Below the pieces are notes generated by a model. It was not told the origin of the DNA and did no database searches. It was given only the letters and a program-made list of their open reading frames with translations. A DNA stretch of 64,000 nt from an uncultured Ruminococcus sp. (GTDB taxonomy: Bacteria; Bacillota; Clostridia; Oscillospirales; Ruminococcaceae): positions 35,936 to 99,935 of the forward strand of contig UQYQ01000005.1 in NCBI GenBank assembly GCA_900545345.1, in the 5' to 3' direction. This document shows, piece by piece, positions 55,925 to 64,000 of the stretch. Made by a program: the position numbers and the translations under genes. Numbering within the stretch: the first letter of the stretch is position 1; every line of letters starts with the position of its first letter.

Positions 55925-57826
55925 ATGGCAGTTAGAAAAAATAAAAAGGGAATGACTATTGTAGAAGTTGTTATTGCTATGACAATTATTGCGATTTCGA
56001 CGGCGATTATGTGTTCGGGCATATCGACATCCTTGAGTATTATAAGAAAGTCGGTTGATTTAATAAATAACAATGCTGAAAATAAAAGCAGTTTGTATGA
56101 AAATATTGCTGATAATAAAACAGAGAATATAAACAAAACAATTCTTGAGTTTAACGGAAAGAATTATGATGTTTATGAAGTAAAATCGGAAAATGATTCA
56201 GGAGAGCTTGTTTATTATTCGGTTTCTGAGGCTTCACTTAATTCAAGAGGTCTTCTGCAATGTTTTATTGAAACATATGAAAAGCTTTCAAGCGGTGATT
56301 TAGGCGGGACTGCTTTGGTTAAAAACAGTATTGATTTTTCTGAAAACTCAGATGTATCAAATACTTTCAAAGATTATTTGAAAGACACATATGGTATAGA
56401 TGCAAACAGCTTTTACTGGAGAATAGTGAAAGACCTGTCGGATAATACATACAAAATAGCAATGACAGATGAATTAAAGCCTTATATTTCTGAAGGAAGC
56501 TTTGTAAAAATTAATCTGGCAAGCGTAAAAATCGGGTCGACAAATTACAGCAATCTTAAATCAGGATATTGTCAGTTTAAAAACATTCATCCTGACAGCA
56601 ACAGCTTTAACGGTGGAAACGATTATCTTATTTTGAATACTGTAAAAGGACCAAATGTTGACATTGACACTTTTATAACGAAAGAAGCTTTCGATACGAA
56701 GAAAAACGGTTCCTTGATTTTTAATTTGTTTGAATATTTCTGTGTTTCAAATAATTATACAGGGGAAGTTAATTCTGACAGCTGTCCTGATATTGCAAAA
56801 GATGAACTTAAAAAAATGGGTATAGATGTAAATAAGCTCGCATTAAATTTCAGCTTTAATAACGGAAGTCCGACAATTTCATATTGTGACAATACTGATA
56901 AATCAAAGCTTAAAAATAATGATTATATTAAAGCTTCAAGCTCTGATATAACTAATGGTAAAGTTAAGTATTCGTCGGGTTTCACAAAAATAACAATTGA
57001 TGAAAACGGTATAAAAATAGACGAAAATCTGAGGTCCATGGATGTTTTTGAGGATGACAGTATATTTAAAGACAAATCTAATGCTGTTATTATAAAAAAT
57101 ATGTTTGAATATTTTATGCTTGACAAGAGGATAGATAACAGTGTTTATTCCGAAAAGGCCGATGACATCGATAAAGATGAAGTGAAAAAAGAAACCGGTA
57201 TTGACAGTGAGAATTCATTTTGGACAGTTAAGTGTGATAAGAATAATGAAAACTTGATGTTTAAATTTTCATCAACGCTTCCTGTTTCCGAAATGAAACA
57301 AGGTGACAATTATAAAAAATACAGTGACACTTTAGTTAAAACTATTAGTGCAAGATATGACTTTGAAAAAGATAAGTGGAGCTATACCGACGGATATTCA
57401 CAGCTGAAATATACCGACGGAGTGTTTATTCTTTCGGATAAGGCTATATCAAAAGAGGATTTGTCTGAACAGCAGGCATTGCTGATATCAGCTGTTGAAA
57501 ACGGCTGGTCACAAAACGGCAGACCTAATGAGCTTGACGGTGAAAGCGGATATACAATCCAAGACGGTGAAAAGATTGTAAATGATACTGCTGCCGGAAA
57601 AATAATTAAAAATGCAAAAGCTAATTTTAATGTTGATTTGGATAAGTATTACTGGAAAATATCTGATAACGGAGATTTGTTAATGTTTGTTAAAAAGTCC
57701 GATATTCCGCTTGACAGTGAGGGAAAACCGGATTCTTCAAAAAAAGTTCGGGCATTGCAGATTAAAATAAGCAGTCTTAAAAAGGAAGATATTGAAGTGA
57801 ATATTTTGCAGCAAAGTGTTGAGTAA
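55925..57826 (+). CDS. Large prepilin-like protein with repeated extracellular domains
   Basis: 633 residues, several times larger than a normal pilin. Residues 1-33 form a class III prepilin signal and helix (KKG|MTIVEVVIAMTIIAISTAIM, with Glu at position +5). The rest is extracellular. At least three degenerate units can be seen, each with a G-I/V-D-x-N/D-x-x-x-W-like core (GIDANSFYWRIVKD, GIDSENSFWTVKCD, NVDLDKYYWKISDN), and a fourth related unit near residue 290 (MGIDVNKLALNFSF). I know no family for it. It is probably a tip or adhesive subunit. Start behind GAAGGAGG. Confidence 0.72.
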   Translation: MAVRKNKKGMTIVEVVIAMTIIAISTAIMCSGISTSLSIIRKSVDLINNNAENKSSLYENIADNKTENINKTILEFNGKNYDVYEVKSENDSGELVYYSVSEASLNSRGLLQCFIETYEKLSSGDLGGTALVKNSIDFSENSDVSNTFKDYLKDTYGIDANSFYWRIVKDLSDNTYKIAMTDELKPYISEGSFVKINLASVKIGSTNYSNLKSGYCQFKNIHPDSNSFNGGNDYLILNTVKGPNVDIDTFITKEAFDTKKNGSLIFNLFEYFCVSNNYTGEVNSDSCPDIAKDELKKMGIDVNKLALNFSFNNGSPTISYCDNTDKSKLKNNDYIKASSSDITNGKVKYSSGFTKITIDENGIKIDENLRSMDVFEDDSIFKDKSNAVIIKNMFEYFMLDKRIDNSVYSEKADDIDKDEVKKETGIDSENSFWTVKCDKNNENLMFKFSSTLPVSEMKQGDNYKKYSDTLVKTISARYDFEKDKWSYTDGYSQLKYTDGVFILSDKAISKEDLSEQQALLISAVENGWSQNGRPNELDGESGYTIQDGEKIVNDTAAGKIIKNAKANFNVDLDKYYWKISDNGDLLMFVKKSDIPLDSEGKPDSSKKVRALQIKISSLKKEDIEVNILQQSVE

Positions 57827-57851
57827 ATTTTTTATACGGAGGTGAACCGCT

Positions 57852-58505
57852 TTGAAAATAAAATTTAATAAGAACAAAAGCGGCTTTACCCTTGTGGAGG
57901 TTGTTGTTGCTCTTGTTCTGCTTGTGATATTAGTGGGTTCTGCAGCGGCAATTTTACTTTCAGGTCAGAAACTTTATGCTAAAAATGCCAATTCAATTAA
58001 GGCTATGGACATTGCAAACGAAACCTTCAGAATATTAAATAACAGGGTAAAATATTCAACAAATTTGATTATTTCGGCAAGTGATGAAACAGCATCGGGA
58101 GGACTTCTGGATAATTCAACAGAGTCAGGGAAAAAACAATACCCTTATGTTGAGTCAATAAGATTTACTAAAAACGGTGATGTTCAGATTTCAAGAAACG
58201 GCAGCACAAGTTTCACTGATGTTTTAGATAAAGGAAAATACAAAGTTATTCTCAGCGTTGAAAAAATGCCTGTGGGTGATAGTGCTAAAAAGCTTAACAG
58301 TATGTCGATAACTATTAATATTATTGACAGCAGGGACTCAAGCATAGCTTACACGATTTCATCTGACACAGGAAAAATAGAGCTTCTTAATTTTAAAAGC
58401 GGCAGTACATTTTTTCCTGAAGGTGATGTGGGCGAACAAAAGGATAAATATACGGTTGACAATACATCAACAGATTTGTATTTCAGCTATTCGTATATAG
58501 AATAG
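57852..58505 (+). CDS. Prepilin-type N-terminal cleavage/methylation protein (PilW/GspJ-like)
   Basis: 217 residues. A class III prepilin signal KNKSG|FTLVEVVVALVLLVILVG with Phe at +1 and Glu at +5 is textbook, followed by a beta-rich minor-pilin domain with one long helix (NANSIKAMDIANETFRILNNRV). The start codon is TTG, behind GGAGGTGAACCGC. It is the only protein here whose N-terminus matches the full pilin consensus, but its size and place among minor subunits argue against it being the major pilin. Confidence 0.83.
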   Translation: MKIKFNKNKSGFTLVEVVVALVLLVILVGSAAAILLSGQKLYAKNANSIKAMDIANETFRILNNRVKYSTNLIISASDETASGGLLDNSTESGKKQYPYVESIRFTKNGDVQISRNGSTSFTDVLDKGKYKVILSVEKMPVGDSAKKLNSMSITINIIDSRDSSIAYTISSDTGKIELLNFKSGSTFFPEGDVGEQKDKYTVDNTSTDLYFSYSYIE

Positions 58506-58555
58506 ATATATACTGTTGTTATTAGTAATTTACGATATTTAGGAGGAATCTGAAA

Positions 58556-60232
58556 TTGAAAAACGTTCCTATCGGAGAGGTACTTAAAGAATACGGATAT
58601 ATAACAGAAGATCATATAAAAGAGGCTCTTGATTATCAAAAGACCGAAAACGGAAAGGGAAAAAGACTTGGTGACTTATTGCTTGAACTTGGGTTTGTTA
58701 CTGAACACCAGGTTTTAGAAGCTTTGGGTAAAAAGTTCGATTATCCTCTTATTGATTTTAATGACATTGATGTTGACACTGAGTGTGTTGCAAAAATTCC
58801 TAAACAGCTTGCTCAAAGCTACAGCGTTATTGCTGTTAAAGAGAATAACGGTCGTCTGGTAATCGTTATGAGTGACCCTCTTAATCTTTATGCTCAGGAA
58901 GATGTTAAGCAGCTTGCCAGAATGCCTATTGAGATAACACTTGCCGAGAAAATAAAAATCGAAAAGGCAATTGAGCTTTATTACTCTGAGGTTGAGTCAA
59001 AAAATGCTGCAAAAAAGGCTAATATTTCCGCTGTTGATGTTGAGGTTCCGTCTATGAATTATGTTGACGAGGCCGATGACGATGCACCTATTATCAATTT
59101 GATAAACAGTCTTTTGGCAAGAGGGTATTCAATCAATGTCAGTGATATTCATATAGAACCTTTTGAAGAAGAAACAAAGGTAAGAATGCGTGTTGACGGA
59201 ATGATATTAGATTATGTTACACTTTCAAAATCGCTTCATGCATCGATTATTGCCAGAATAAAAATTATGTCAAATTTAGACATTGCCGAGAAAAGAATAC
59301 CTCAGGACGGTAATTTCAGAGTCATTGTCGAAGGATTTGATATAAGCGTTCGTGTGTCAATAATTCCTACAGTTCACGGTGAGAAAGCAGTTTTAAGATT
59401 TTTGTCATCAAATGCTGTTATAGATAAAGCGGACAATTTCGGAATGGAACCTGATGCTTATGAAAAGTTTTCAAGAATGCTTAAAGCACCTAACGGTATT
59501 ATCTATATAACAGGACCTACAGGAAGCGGAAAAACTACGACTCTTTATATGGTGCTTGAAGAGGTGTCCAAGCGTGCTGTGAACATTTCTACAATTGAGG
59601 ACCCGGTTGAAAAAGCCCTTCCGAAAATAAATCAAATGTCAGTTAATGTTGCAGCCGGACTTACTTTTGAAAAGGGGCTCAGAGCACTATTGCGTCAGGA
59701 CCCTGATGTTATAATGCTCGGTGAAACCCGTGACGCAGAAACTGCTTCTATTTCAGTCAGAGCGGCTATTACCGGACATTTGGTATTTTCAACTTTACAT
59801 ACAAATGACGCTATTTCCTCTATAGTTCGTCTTGAGGACATGGGGCTTGAACCGTATCTTGTAGCAAACTCTGTTGTGGGGATTGTTGCACAGCGTTTGG
59901 TTAGAAAGGTCTGTCCTAACTGTGCTTATGAATGCATACCGACGGAAGAGGAGAAAGCTGTTATCGGAAATGATATTCCTGTTATACGCAAGGGCAGGGG
60001 GTGCCGAAGCTGTAACAACACAGGATACAAGGGAAGAGTTTCAATTCATGAAATAGTTGAGATTGACAAGACATTAAAGAGAATGATAGCTAAGGGAGCC
60101 CAAACTGAAGATATGCAGGCTTATGCAAGAGAACAGGGTATGAAAACACTTGCTGAAAGTGCGGTTGACCTTGTCAGAAAGGGCATAACAACTCCCCAAG
60201 AAGTATTAAAGGTTGCGTATTATTCCGATTAG
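58556..60232 (+). CDS. pilB: Type IV pilus extension ATPase PilB (GspE family)
   Basis: A 558-residue PilB. It has a GspE/MshEN N-domain (residues 1-150, GEVLKEYGYITEDHIKEAL), INSLLARGYSINVSDIHIEP, Walker A GPTGSGKTTTLYMVL at about residue 320, the Asp box TIEDPVEKALPKINQ, Walker B DPDVIMLGETRD, His box AITGHLVFSTLHTNDA, and a C-terminal zinc tetracysteine (CPNCAYEC, then CRSCNNTGYKGR). It powers pilus polymerisation. The start is TTG behind AGGAGGAATCTGAAA. It is paired with pilT 30 bases downstream. Confidence 0.95.
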   Translation: MKNVPIGEVLKEYGYITEDHIKEALDYQKTENGKGKRLGDLLLELGFVTEHQVLEALGKKFDYPLIDFNDIDVDTECVAKIPKQLAQSYSVIAVKENNGRLVIVMSDPLNLYAQEDVKQLARMPIEITLAEKIKIEKAIELYYSEVESKNAAKKANISAVDVEVPSMNYVDEADDDAPIINLINSLLARGYSINVSDIHIEPFEEETKVRMRVDGMILDYVTLSKSLHASIIARIKIMSNLDIAEKRIPQDGNFRVIVEGFDISVRVSIIPTVHGEKAVLRFLSSNAVIDKADNFGMEPDAYEKFSRMLKAPNGIIYITGPTGSGKTTTLYMVLEEVSKRAVNISTIEDPVEKALPKINQMSVNVAAGLTFEKGLRALLRQDPDVIMLGETRDAETASISVRAAITGHLVFSTLHTNDAISSIVRLEDMGLEPYLVANSVVGIVAQRLVRKVCPNCAYECIPTEEEKAVIGNDIPVIRKGRGCRSCNNTGYKGRVSIHEIVEIDKTLKRMIAKGAQTEDMQAYAREQGMKTLAESAVDLVRKGITTPQEVLKVAYYSD

Positions 60233-60262
60233 AATTTCAAGGGTTAAGAAAGGCGGATTTTT

Positions 60263-61309
60263 ATGACAATACATGAGCTTGTTATAAATGCAAGAGCAAG
60301 AAAATGTTCAGATGTGCATATTTCATCCGGGCTTCCGACTGTATTTCGTATTAACGGAAAGTTAACTGACTGCGGGTTTGATATACAGCCGGACGAAGCT
60401 GAAAATATGATTTTTTCACTTTTAAATGAGAAACAGAAAAAAGAACTCGAAAGCGGAAATGATGTTGATTTTGCATTTGAAACTCAAGACGGATACAGGC
60501 AGAGAGTTAATGTGTTTAGGTATAAAGGCAAGTATGCTGCAACTATTCGTCTTTTGAATGATTATATACCGAGTTTATCTGAGCTTAATCTTCCCGGTGT
60601 TTTACAGTCTTTAGCTGACGAGCCGAGAGGGCTTATCCTGGTGACTGGCCCGACGGGAAGCGGAAAGTCCACGACATTAGCTGCTATGATTAATCATATA
60701 AACCATACAAGGTCAGAACATGTTTTAACTGTTGAAGACCCGATTGAATATGTATATAAGCAGGACAAAGCAACTATTCATCAGAGAGAAGTCGGTCAGG
60801 ATGTGTCAAGCTTCGCTGCTGCACTGAGAAGTGCACTTCGTGAGGACCCGGATATTATTCTTGTTGGAGAAATGCGTGATTATGAAACCATTTCAGCTGC
60901 TGTTACCGCTGCTGAAACAGGTCACCTTGTTATGTCAACTCTTCATACAATAGGAGCAGCTCAGACAATAGACAGAATAATAGACTCATGTCCTTCTGAA
61001 AAACAAGGTCAGATAAGAACACAGCTGGCAAGCATTATTAAAGGAGTAATAACTCAGTCACTTATACCTAAGGCTGACGGAACGGGAAGAATTGCCGCAA
61101 CAGAAATTCTTATCGGTACAGATGCAGCATGTAATTTAATTCGTGAAAATAAATGTCATCAGTTAAATACAGTTATGCAGTCGGGAAAGAATCTCGGAAT
61201 GCATACACTGAATAATGATTTGGCAAGGCTTGTGACAACGGGTGTTATTACAAGGGAAAACGCATTGAGAGTTTCTCCTGATAAATCCGATTTAAAACAG
61301 TATATTTAA
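60263..61309 (+). CDS. pilT: Type IV pilus retraction ATPase PilT
   Basis: A 348-residue PilT. It has an N-terminal domain SDVHISSGLPTVFRINGKL, Walker A GPTGSGKSTTLAAM, the Asp box TVEDPIEYVYKQDKATIHQREVG, Walker B DPDIILVGEMRD, His box AAETGHLVMSTLHTIGAAQ and the C-terminal AIRNLIRE-like motif ACNLIRENK. Presence of both ATPases means the pilus can probably retract, so twitching or DNA uptake is plausible. It closes the pilus run in the window. The major pilin and the prepilin peptidase must be elsewhere. Confidence 0.94.
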   Translation: MTIHELVINARARKCSDVHISSGLPTVFRINGKLTDCGFDIQPDEAENMIFSLLNEKQKKELESGNDVDFAFETQDGYRQRVNVFRYKGKYAATIRLLNDYIPSLSELNLPGVLQSLADEPRGLILVTGPTGSGKSTTLAAMINHINHTRSEHVLTVEDPIEYVYKQDKATIHQREVGQDVSSFAAALRSALREDPDIILVGEMRDYETISAAVTAAETGHLVMSTLHTIGAAQTIDRIIDSCPSEKQGQIRTQLASIIKGVITQSLIPKADGTGRIAATEILIGTDAACNLIRENKCHQLNTVMQSGKNLGMHTLNNDLARLVTTGVITRENALRVSPDKSDLKQYI

Positions 61310-61349
61310 TATAAAAAAGCAAAAAATAATTATTTAAGGAGAAAGTATT

Positions 61350-61583
61350 ATGCCACATATATCAGTTAAAATGTTAAAGGGAAGAACAGACGAACAAAAG
61401 AAACTCGCAGCAAATGAGCTTACTAAAGCTTTATGTGAGGCTCTGGGGTGCACACCTGAACATGTTTCCGTAGCGGTAGAGGACTATTCACCTGAGCAGT
61501 GGCAGGATGTATTTGCAAAGGAAATTAATGATAATGAAAATATTATAAAAAAGCCTGATTACGACCCTAAGGATTTGCTTTAA
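61350..61583 (+). CDS. 4-oxalocrotonate tautomerase-family protein
   Basis: A 77-residue small protein. Pro2 (Pro1 after Met removal) in MPHISVKMLKGRTDEQKKLAANELTKAL is the catalytic proline of the tautomerase superfamily, and Arg12 is in the usual position. It then has VSVAVEDYSPEQWQ. It could catalyse keto-enol tautomerisation of a small 2-oxo acid, but the substrate cannot be read. It is slightly longer than classical 4-OT (62). The start follows AAGGAGAAAGTATT. It lies 40 bases after pilT, with no functional relation evident. Confidence 0.85.
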   Translation: MPHISVKMLKGRTDEQKKLAANELTKALCEALGCTPEHVSVAVEDYSPEQWQDVFAKEINDNENIIKKPDYDPKDLL

Positions 61584-61682
61584 TCATTTATCAGGAATTT
61601 AAAAAATTGCTCTTTCATATATACGGCTTGTAATAAGGTTTGGTGTGAAAAGCGATTGCTCATACAGAAACGGAGATTTATA

Positions 61683-62270
61683 ATGATTATACAAACAGAT
61701 AAAAAGATTGTTTTGGCGTCTGCTTCACCCAGAAGAAAAACTTTGATTAAATACTTGTTCAGCGATTATGAAGTAGTACCTTCAAGCATTAATGAAGATA
61801 ACTATAAAATGCTTTCTCCGCTTGAAATGTCAGAGTTTCTTGCGACTCAGAAAACTAAGGATATTGCAAAATATTATCCTGATGCAATTGTTATAGGATG
61901 TGACACATCCGTTGTTTTAGGAGAAAGAATTTTAGGAAAACCAAAAGATGAAGCACAGGCAAGGAATATGCTTTCTCTTTTATCTGATAAGACACATAAG
62001 GTTATTACAGGCGTATGCCTTACCTACGGTGACACATCAATGTCTTTTTCGGTTTCTACTGATGTTACATTTTATGAACTGAATGATGAGGAAATCGATG
62101 AGTACATTCAGTCAGGTGAGCCGTATGATAAGGCAGGAGGATACGGAATTCAGGGATTGGGTGCAGTATTTGTAAAAGAGATATCAGGTGATTTTTATAA
62201 TGTTGTAGGTCTTCCCGTTTCAAGACTTTACAGAGAGGTCATCGAATTTTTAAATCTTATCGGCGGGTAA
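61683..62270 (+). CDS. maf: Nucleoside triphosphate pyrophosphatase Maf
   Basis: A 195-residue Maf protein. The nucleotide loop ASASPRRKTLIKYLF, the conserved AIVIGCDTSVVLGERILGKP with catalytic aspartate, SDKTHKVITGVCL and the SGEPYDKAGGYGIQGLGAVFVKEI block are all present. These enzymes hydrolyse modified or non-canonical NTPs (dTTP, UTP, pseudo-UTP) and influence septation. AACGGAG before the ATG at 61683 settles the start over an upstream in-frame ATG. The organism's mreBCD/minCD genes, commonly next to maf, are not here. Confidence 0.93.
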   Translation: MIIQTDKKIVLASASPRRKTLIKYLFSDYEVVPSSINEDNYKMLSPLEMSEFLATQKTKDIAKYYPDAIVIGCDTSVVLGERILGKPKDEAQARNMLSLLSDKTHKVITGVCLTYGDTSMSFSVSTDVTFYELNDEEIDEYIQSGEPYDKAGGYGIQGLGAVFVKEISGDFYNVVGLPVSRLYREVIEFLNLIGG

Positions 62271-62278
62271 ATTTAATT

Positions 62279-62992
62279 TTAATCAAAAATATTTTTGAGA
62301 TTTTTTTCTTTTTGGAAATCATATATATGCAGAGTGTTGGTCTGGTCTAATGTAGCAAGAAAAATGTCCTTAGCTTTTTTGCCTCTTGCTGAAAGCTCCT
62401 TTTTCAGCCATGCTTCGTCAACACCGCAGTATTTTAAATTTTGGTGCATTATATTTCCGTCGATTATTATGTTCAAATTCAAGTATTCAGGCTGTGGTCT
62501 TGGTTCAAGATTTAAGTCACACGCATTGACAGGACGGTATTTAGAGTATGGAAAAAAGCTGATTTCACCGTTGTTTTCCATAATTGCATAGTTTATTTGA
62601 GAAATATCAAAGTATCCGTTTGTTCTGGCTTTTGTAAGAAGATCATTGACATCAAGCTTTGATTTTTTTAAGTTTTCGCTGTATATTTTTCCGTTTTCTA
62701 TTAAAAGCAGTGTTCTGCCGGCAAAAAATCTGCGGCATTTTATTGACTTAACAGTAGCCATGGAAATTGCAAATACAACAATACCATATACAAGCATTGC
62801 AATAAGAGCAATAAAAATTTCTTCTGCTTCTTGTGAAACGGACATTTCAGCGGCAATTGAACCGATTGTTATTCCGTTTATATAGTCAAACATATTCAGT
62901 TCTGAAATCTGCTTGTTTCCTAAAAGTTTTGATATTAACAGCATTACTAGTATTGATAATAATGCAGCACCTATTATTTTGATTACTAACAT
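62279..62992 (-). CDS. DUF421 (YetF/YcaP-type) membrane protein
   Basis: 237 residues: three N-terminal transmembrane helices (about 1-90), with SKLLGNKQISELNMFDYINGITIGSIAAEMS containing the family GKRQ/ISELN-like and FDYxxGITxG motifs, then the soluble C-terminal DUF421/DUF3290-like domain (LLIENGKIYSENLKKSKLDVNDLLTKAR; a second lobe with GEISFFPYS). YetF-type proteins are spore or envelope membrane proteins of unclear function. The start MLVIKIIG behind AAAAGGCGGTTTATTT replaces a longer frame. It is convergent with maf, eight bases apart. Confidence 0.9.
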   Translation of the reverse strand: MLVIKIIGAALLSILVMLLISKLLGNKQISELNMFDYINGITIGSIAAEMSVSQEAEEIFIALIAMLVYGIVVFAISMATVKSIKCRRFFAGRTLLLIENGKIYSENLKKSKLDVNDLLTKARTNGYFDISQINYAIMENNGEISFFPYSKYRPVNACDLNLEPRPQPEYLNLNIIIDGNIMHQNLKYCGVDEAWLKKELSARGKKAKDIFLATLDQTNTLHIYDFQKEKNLKNIFD

Positions 62993-63101
62993 AAATAAAC
63001 CGCCTTTTAAATTTAGTGAATTTATATTAGTATTTTCATGTAAATTAAAATTATGCAATCACAAATAAGTTTATCAAATTAAAAATAAAATGGAGATAGT
63101 T

Positions 63102-63407
63102 ATGGGATTATTTAAGAAAAATAAAAAAGGCACTCCGTTAAAAGAACTTTTAGAGTTCAACGGGAAGAGCCTTTCATATGCTGTTGAGCGTATTGACGGA
63201 AATGAAATAGTCCTCGGAAAATCAGGTGCGATAACAGTTACCGAAAATGAAATTGTTATTGTTTGTGACGGAAAAGAGGTTTTCAGATGCGTTACTCAAG
63301 GTGCTGTGATAGCAGCTCTTATGAGCGGTAACGGCTGTGATATAAAAGGAATAGACAATGACGGAACAAAGCGTCATGTCGTTGCACATTTTGCTTCGTT
63401 GAGATAA
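63102..63407 (+). CDS. Small hypothetical beta-rich protein
   Basis: 101 residues. A basic N-terminus (MGLFKKNKKGTPLKELLE) is followed by alternating strands (SLSYAVERIDGNEIVLGKSGAITVTENEIVIVCDGKEVF), then a helix-rich end with GAVIAALMSGNGCDIKGID. There is no membrane helix. It starts behind TGGAGATAGTT; the first in-frame ATG (63090) overlaps that ribosome site and is rejected. I do not recognise the family. The repeated short beta hairpins resemble a small beta-clip or PH-like module, which is only an impression. It is divergent from the DUF421 gene. Confidence 0.6.
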   Translation: MGLFKKNKKGTPLKELLEFNGKSLSYAVERIDGNEIVLGKSGAITVTENEIVIVCDGKEVFRCVTQGAVIAALMSGNGCDIKGIDNDGTKRHVVAHFASLR

Positions 63408-63438
63408 CACAAATATCTTATGCTTTTAATATAAATAA

Positions 63439-63469
63439 AAAACTGTCAAAGTACATATTTGACAGTTTT
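63439..63469. terminator. Bidirectional terminator
   Basis: AAAACTGTCAAA (63439-63450) pairs with TTTGACAGTTTT (63458-63469), a 12-bp perfect stem between the convergent small gene and the XRE gene. Confidence 0.85.
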
Positions 63470-63473
63470 ATTT

Positions 63474-63689
63474 TTATTTCTGTAAATTCTCTTCTGTGTT
63501 AAAAATATAGTTAGCGTCTATTTGATATAATTTAATCAGCTTTTGCATAGTATCTAATTTAGGTTCTAATTGTCCATTTTCATATTTTGAAATATTGCTT
63601 CTTGATATATTTAGTTTTAGCGCTACTTGTAATTGAGAATATCCTGCCTTTTTTCTAGCTCTTTTTAATTTTTCTGCAATTTGATTCAT
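63474..63689 (-). CDS. XRE-family repressor-like regulator
   Basis: A 71-residue Cro/CI helix-turn-helix protein. The recognition region is AEKLKRARKKAGYSQLQVALKLNISRSNISKYENGQLEPKLDTMQKL in sections. It is divergent from a ribbon-helix-helix gene and separated from it by three copies of a 19-base operator (63703-63812). This is the classical repressor/operator switch of phages and integrative elements. The start ATG follows AGGGTGTGAAAAA. The gene is complete and ends in a bidirectional terminator. Confidence 0.85.
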   Translation of the reverse strand: MNQIAEKLKRARKKAGYSQLQVALKLNISRSNISKYENGQLEPKLDTMQKLIKLYQIDANYIFNTEENLQK

Positions 63690-63702
63690 TTTTTCACACC
63701 CT

Positions 63703-63812
63703 TTGTTCTATTTTAGCACATGTAAACAATAAAAATGTTCTTTTTTAGAACATTTGTCAATTGAAACAGGGGATTTTATGTGATAAAATAAAAATGTTCC
63801 AAAACAGAACAT
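63703..63812. promoter_or_regulatory. Three 19-base operators of the XRE regulator
   Basis: ATGTTCTTTTTTAGAACAT (63735-63753) and ATGTTCCAAAACAGAACAT (63794-63812) are near-perfect palindromes of the form ATGTTC-N7-GAACAT. TTGTTCTATTTTAGCACAT (63703-63721) is an imperfect third copy next to the XRE start. Same length, shared half-site ATGTTC and placement between divergent genes make these the likely binding sites. Confidence 0.7.
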
Positions 63813-63855
63813 ATTGAACGATTGAAAACAGAGTATATGAAAAGAGGTAAAAGCA

Positions 63856-64000
63856 TGAATAAAATCAGAAATTTAACAGTACGGATAGAAGCCCGGCTGC
63901 TTGACAAACTGCATTATGCAGCAGATTATGACGGACGCTCGGCGAACTCACAAATACTGTATTTAATACGACAGTATATAAAAGAGCATGAAAAGGAAAA
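63856..64000 (+). CDS. Ribbon-helix-helix (Arc-like) DNA-binding protein, N-terminal part
   Basis: The first 48 codons of a gene cut by the window edge. It begins MNKIRNLTVRIEARLLDKLHYAADYDGRSAN in short pieces: a beta strand with Leu-Val-Ile alternation (NLTVRIEARL), then helices DKLHYAADYD and SANSQILYLIRQYIKEH. This is an Arc/CopG-type ribbon-helix-helix profile but is not of the same family as the array at 5.8-7.0 kb. The start ATG follows AAAGAGGTAAAAGC. Together with the divergent XRE repressor it probably marks the control region of an incoming mobile element. The 3' side is unseen. Confidence 0.75.

Overview
The window is a low-GC, AT-rich-intergenic chromosomal segment of a Gram-positive, probably spore-forming member of the Clostridia. 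The best guess is Oscillospiraceae/Ruminococcus-like. This rests on the germination protein YpeB, the MurT/GatD lipid II amidation pair, a FemX-type bridge transferase, strong AGGAGG ribosome sites, TTG/GTG starts, and a Gram-positive-style type IV pilus cluster with no secretin. Most of it is ordinary core genome. I saw no rRNA or tRNA genes, CRISPR array or complete insertion sequence.

Layout. 1-5.7 kb: a partial tRNA methyltransferase (TrmK), a DUF1858 redox protein, a FemX-like transferase, a D,D-carboxypeptidase lipoprotein, the L-ribulose catabolic pair araB-araD and a small unknown gene. 5.8-7.4 kb is an accessory island. It holds five tandem ribbon-helix-helix genes of two alternating types (A-B-A-B-A), then a compact type I toxin-antitoxin locus, then the broken 3' end of a sixth, B-type copy. 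7.5-20.2 kb: a CBS/CorC protein, a transglutaminase-like surface protein, secA, superoxide dismutase, an XRE plus small membrane protein cassette, an unusual phosphoribosyltransferase convergent with pyrE, a foreign-looking XRE/GyrI-like regulator, a CNNM/CorC transporter, GtrA and a putative metal exporter. 20.2-35.5 kb: two small ORFs including a 13-cysteine peptide, a ClpC-like ATPase, ypeB, enolase, a giant YfhO membrane protein, endonuclease III, tsaD-rimI, a secreted beta-helix/Fn3 protein and rsmI. 35.7-48 kb: an information-processing and cell-wall run (recG, LUD protein, dus, a YfiC-type methyltransferase, polA, rqcH, mpg, murT-gatD, an acetyltransferase). 48-51.5 kb: a feo ferrous-iron operon. 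51.7-61.3 kb: a type IV pilus machine (pilC, M, N, O, three pilin-like proteins, pilB, pilT) lacking an obvious major pilin and prepilin peptidase. 61.3-64 kb: tautomerase, maf, DUF421 and a small unknown gene. The window ends in an XRE repressor divergent from another ribbon-helix-helix gene across three 19-bp operators, which may be the edge of another mobile island.

The most interesting signals are regulatory. (1) The toxin mRNA and antitoxin RNA at 7.0-7.3 kb are driven by two convergent near-perfect consensus promoters. The toxin Shine-Dalgarno site is inside a perfect hairpin, and the two ends of the mRNA can pair. The whole module sits where the sixth ribbon-helix-helix gene should be. 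(2) At five unrelated genes (secA, tsaD, the beta-helix gene, mpg, pilN-like) a compact hairpin lies between a strong Shine-Dalgarno site and the start codon, so the ribosome site works only if the hairpin folds or a short overlapping reading frame is used. (3) Four GTTAG-N6-CTAAC (or near) palindromes mark the feo operon and suggest a metal-responsive repressor regulon.
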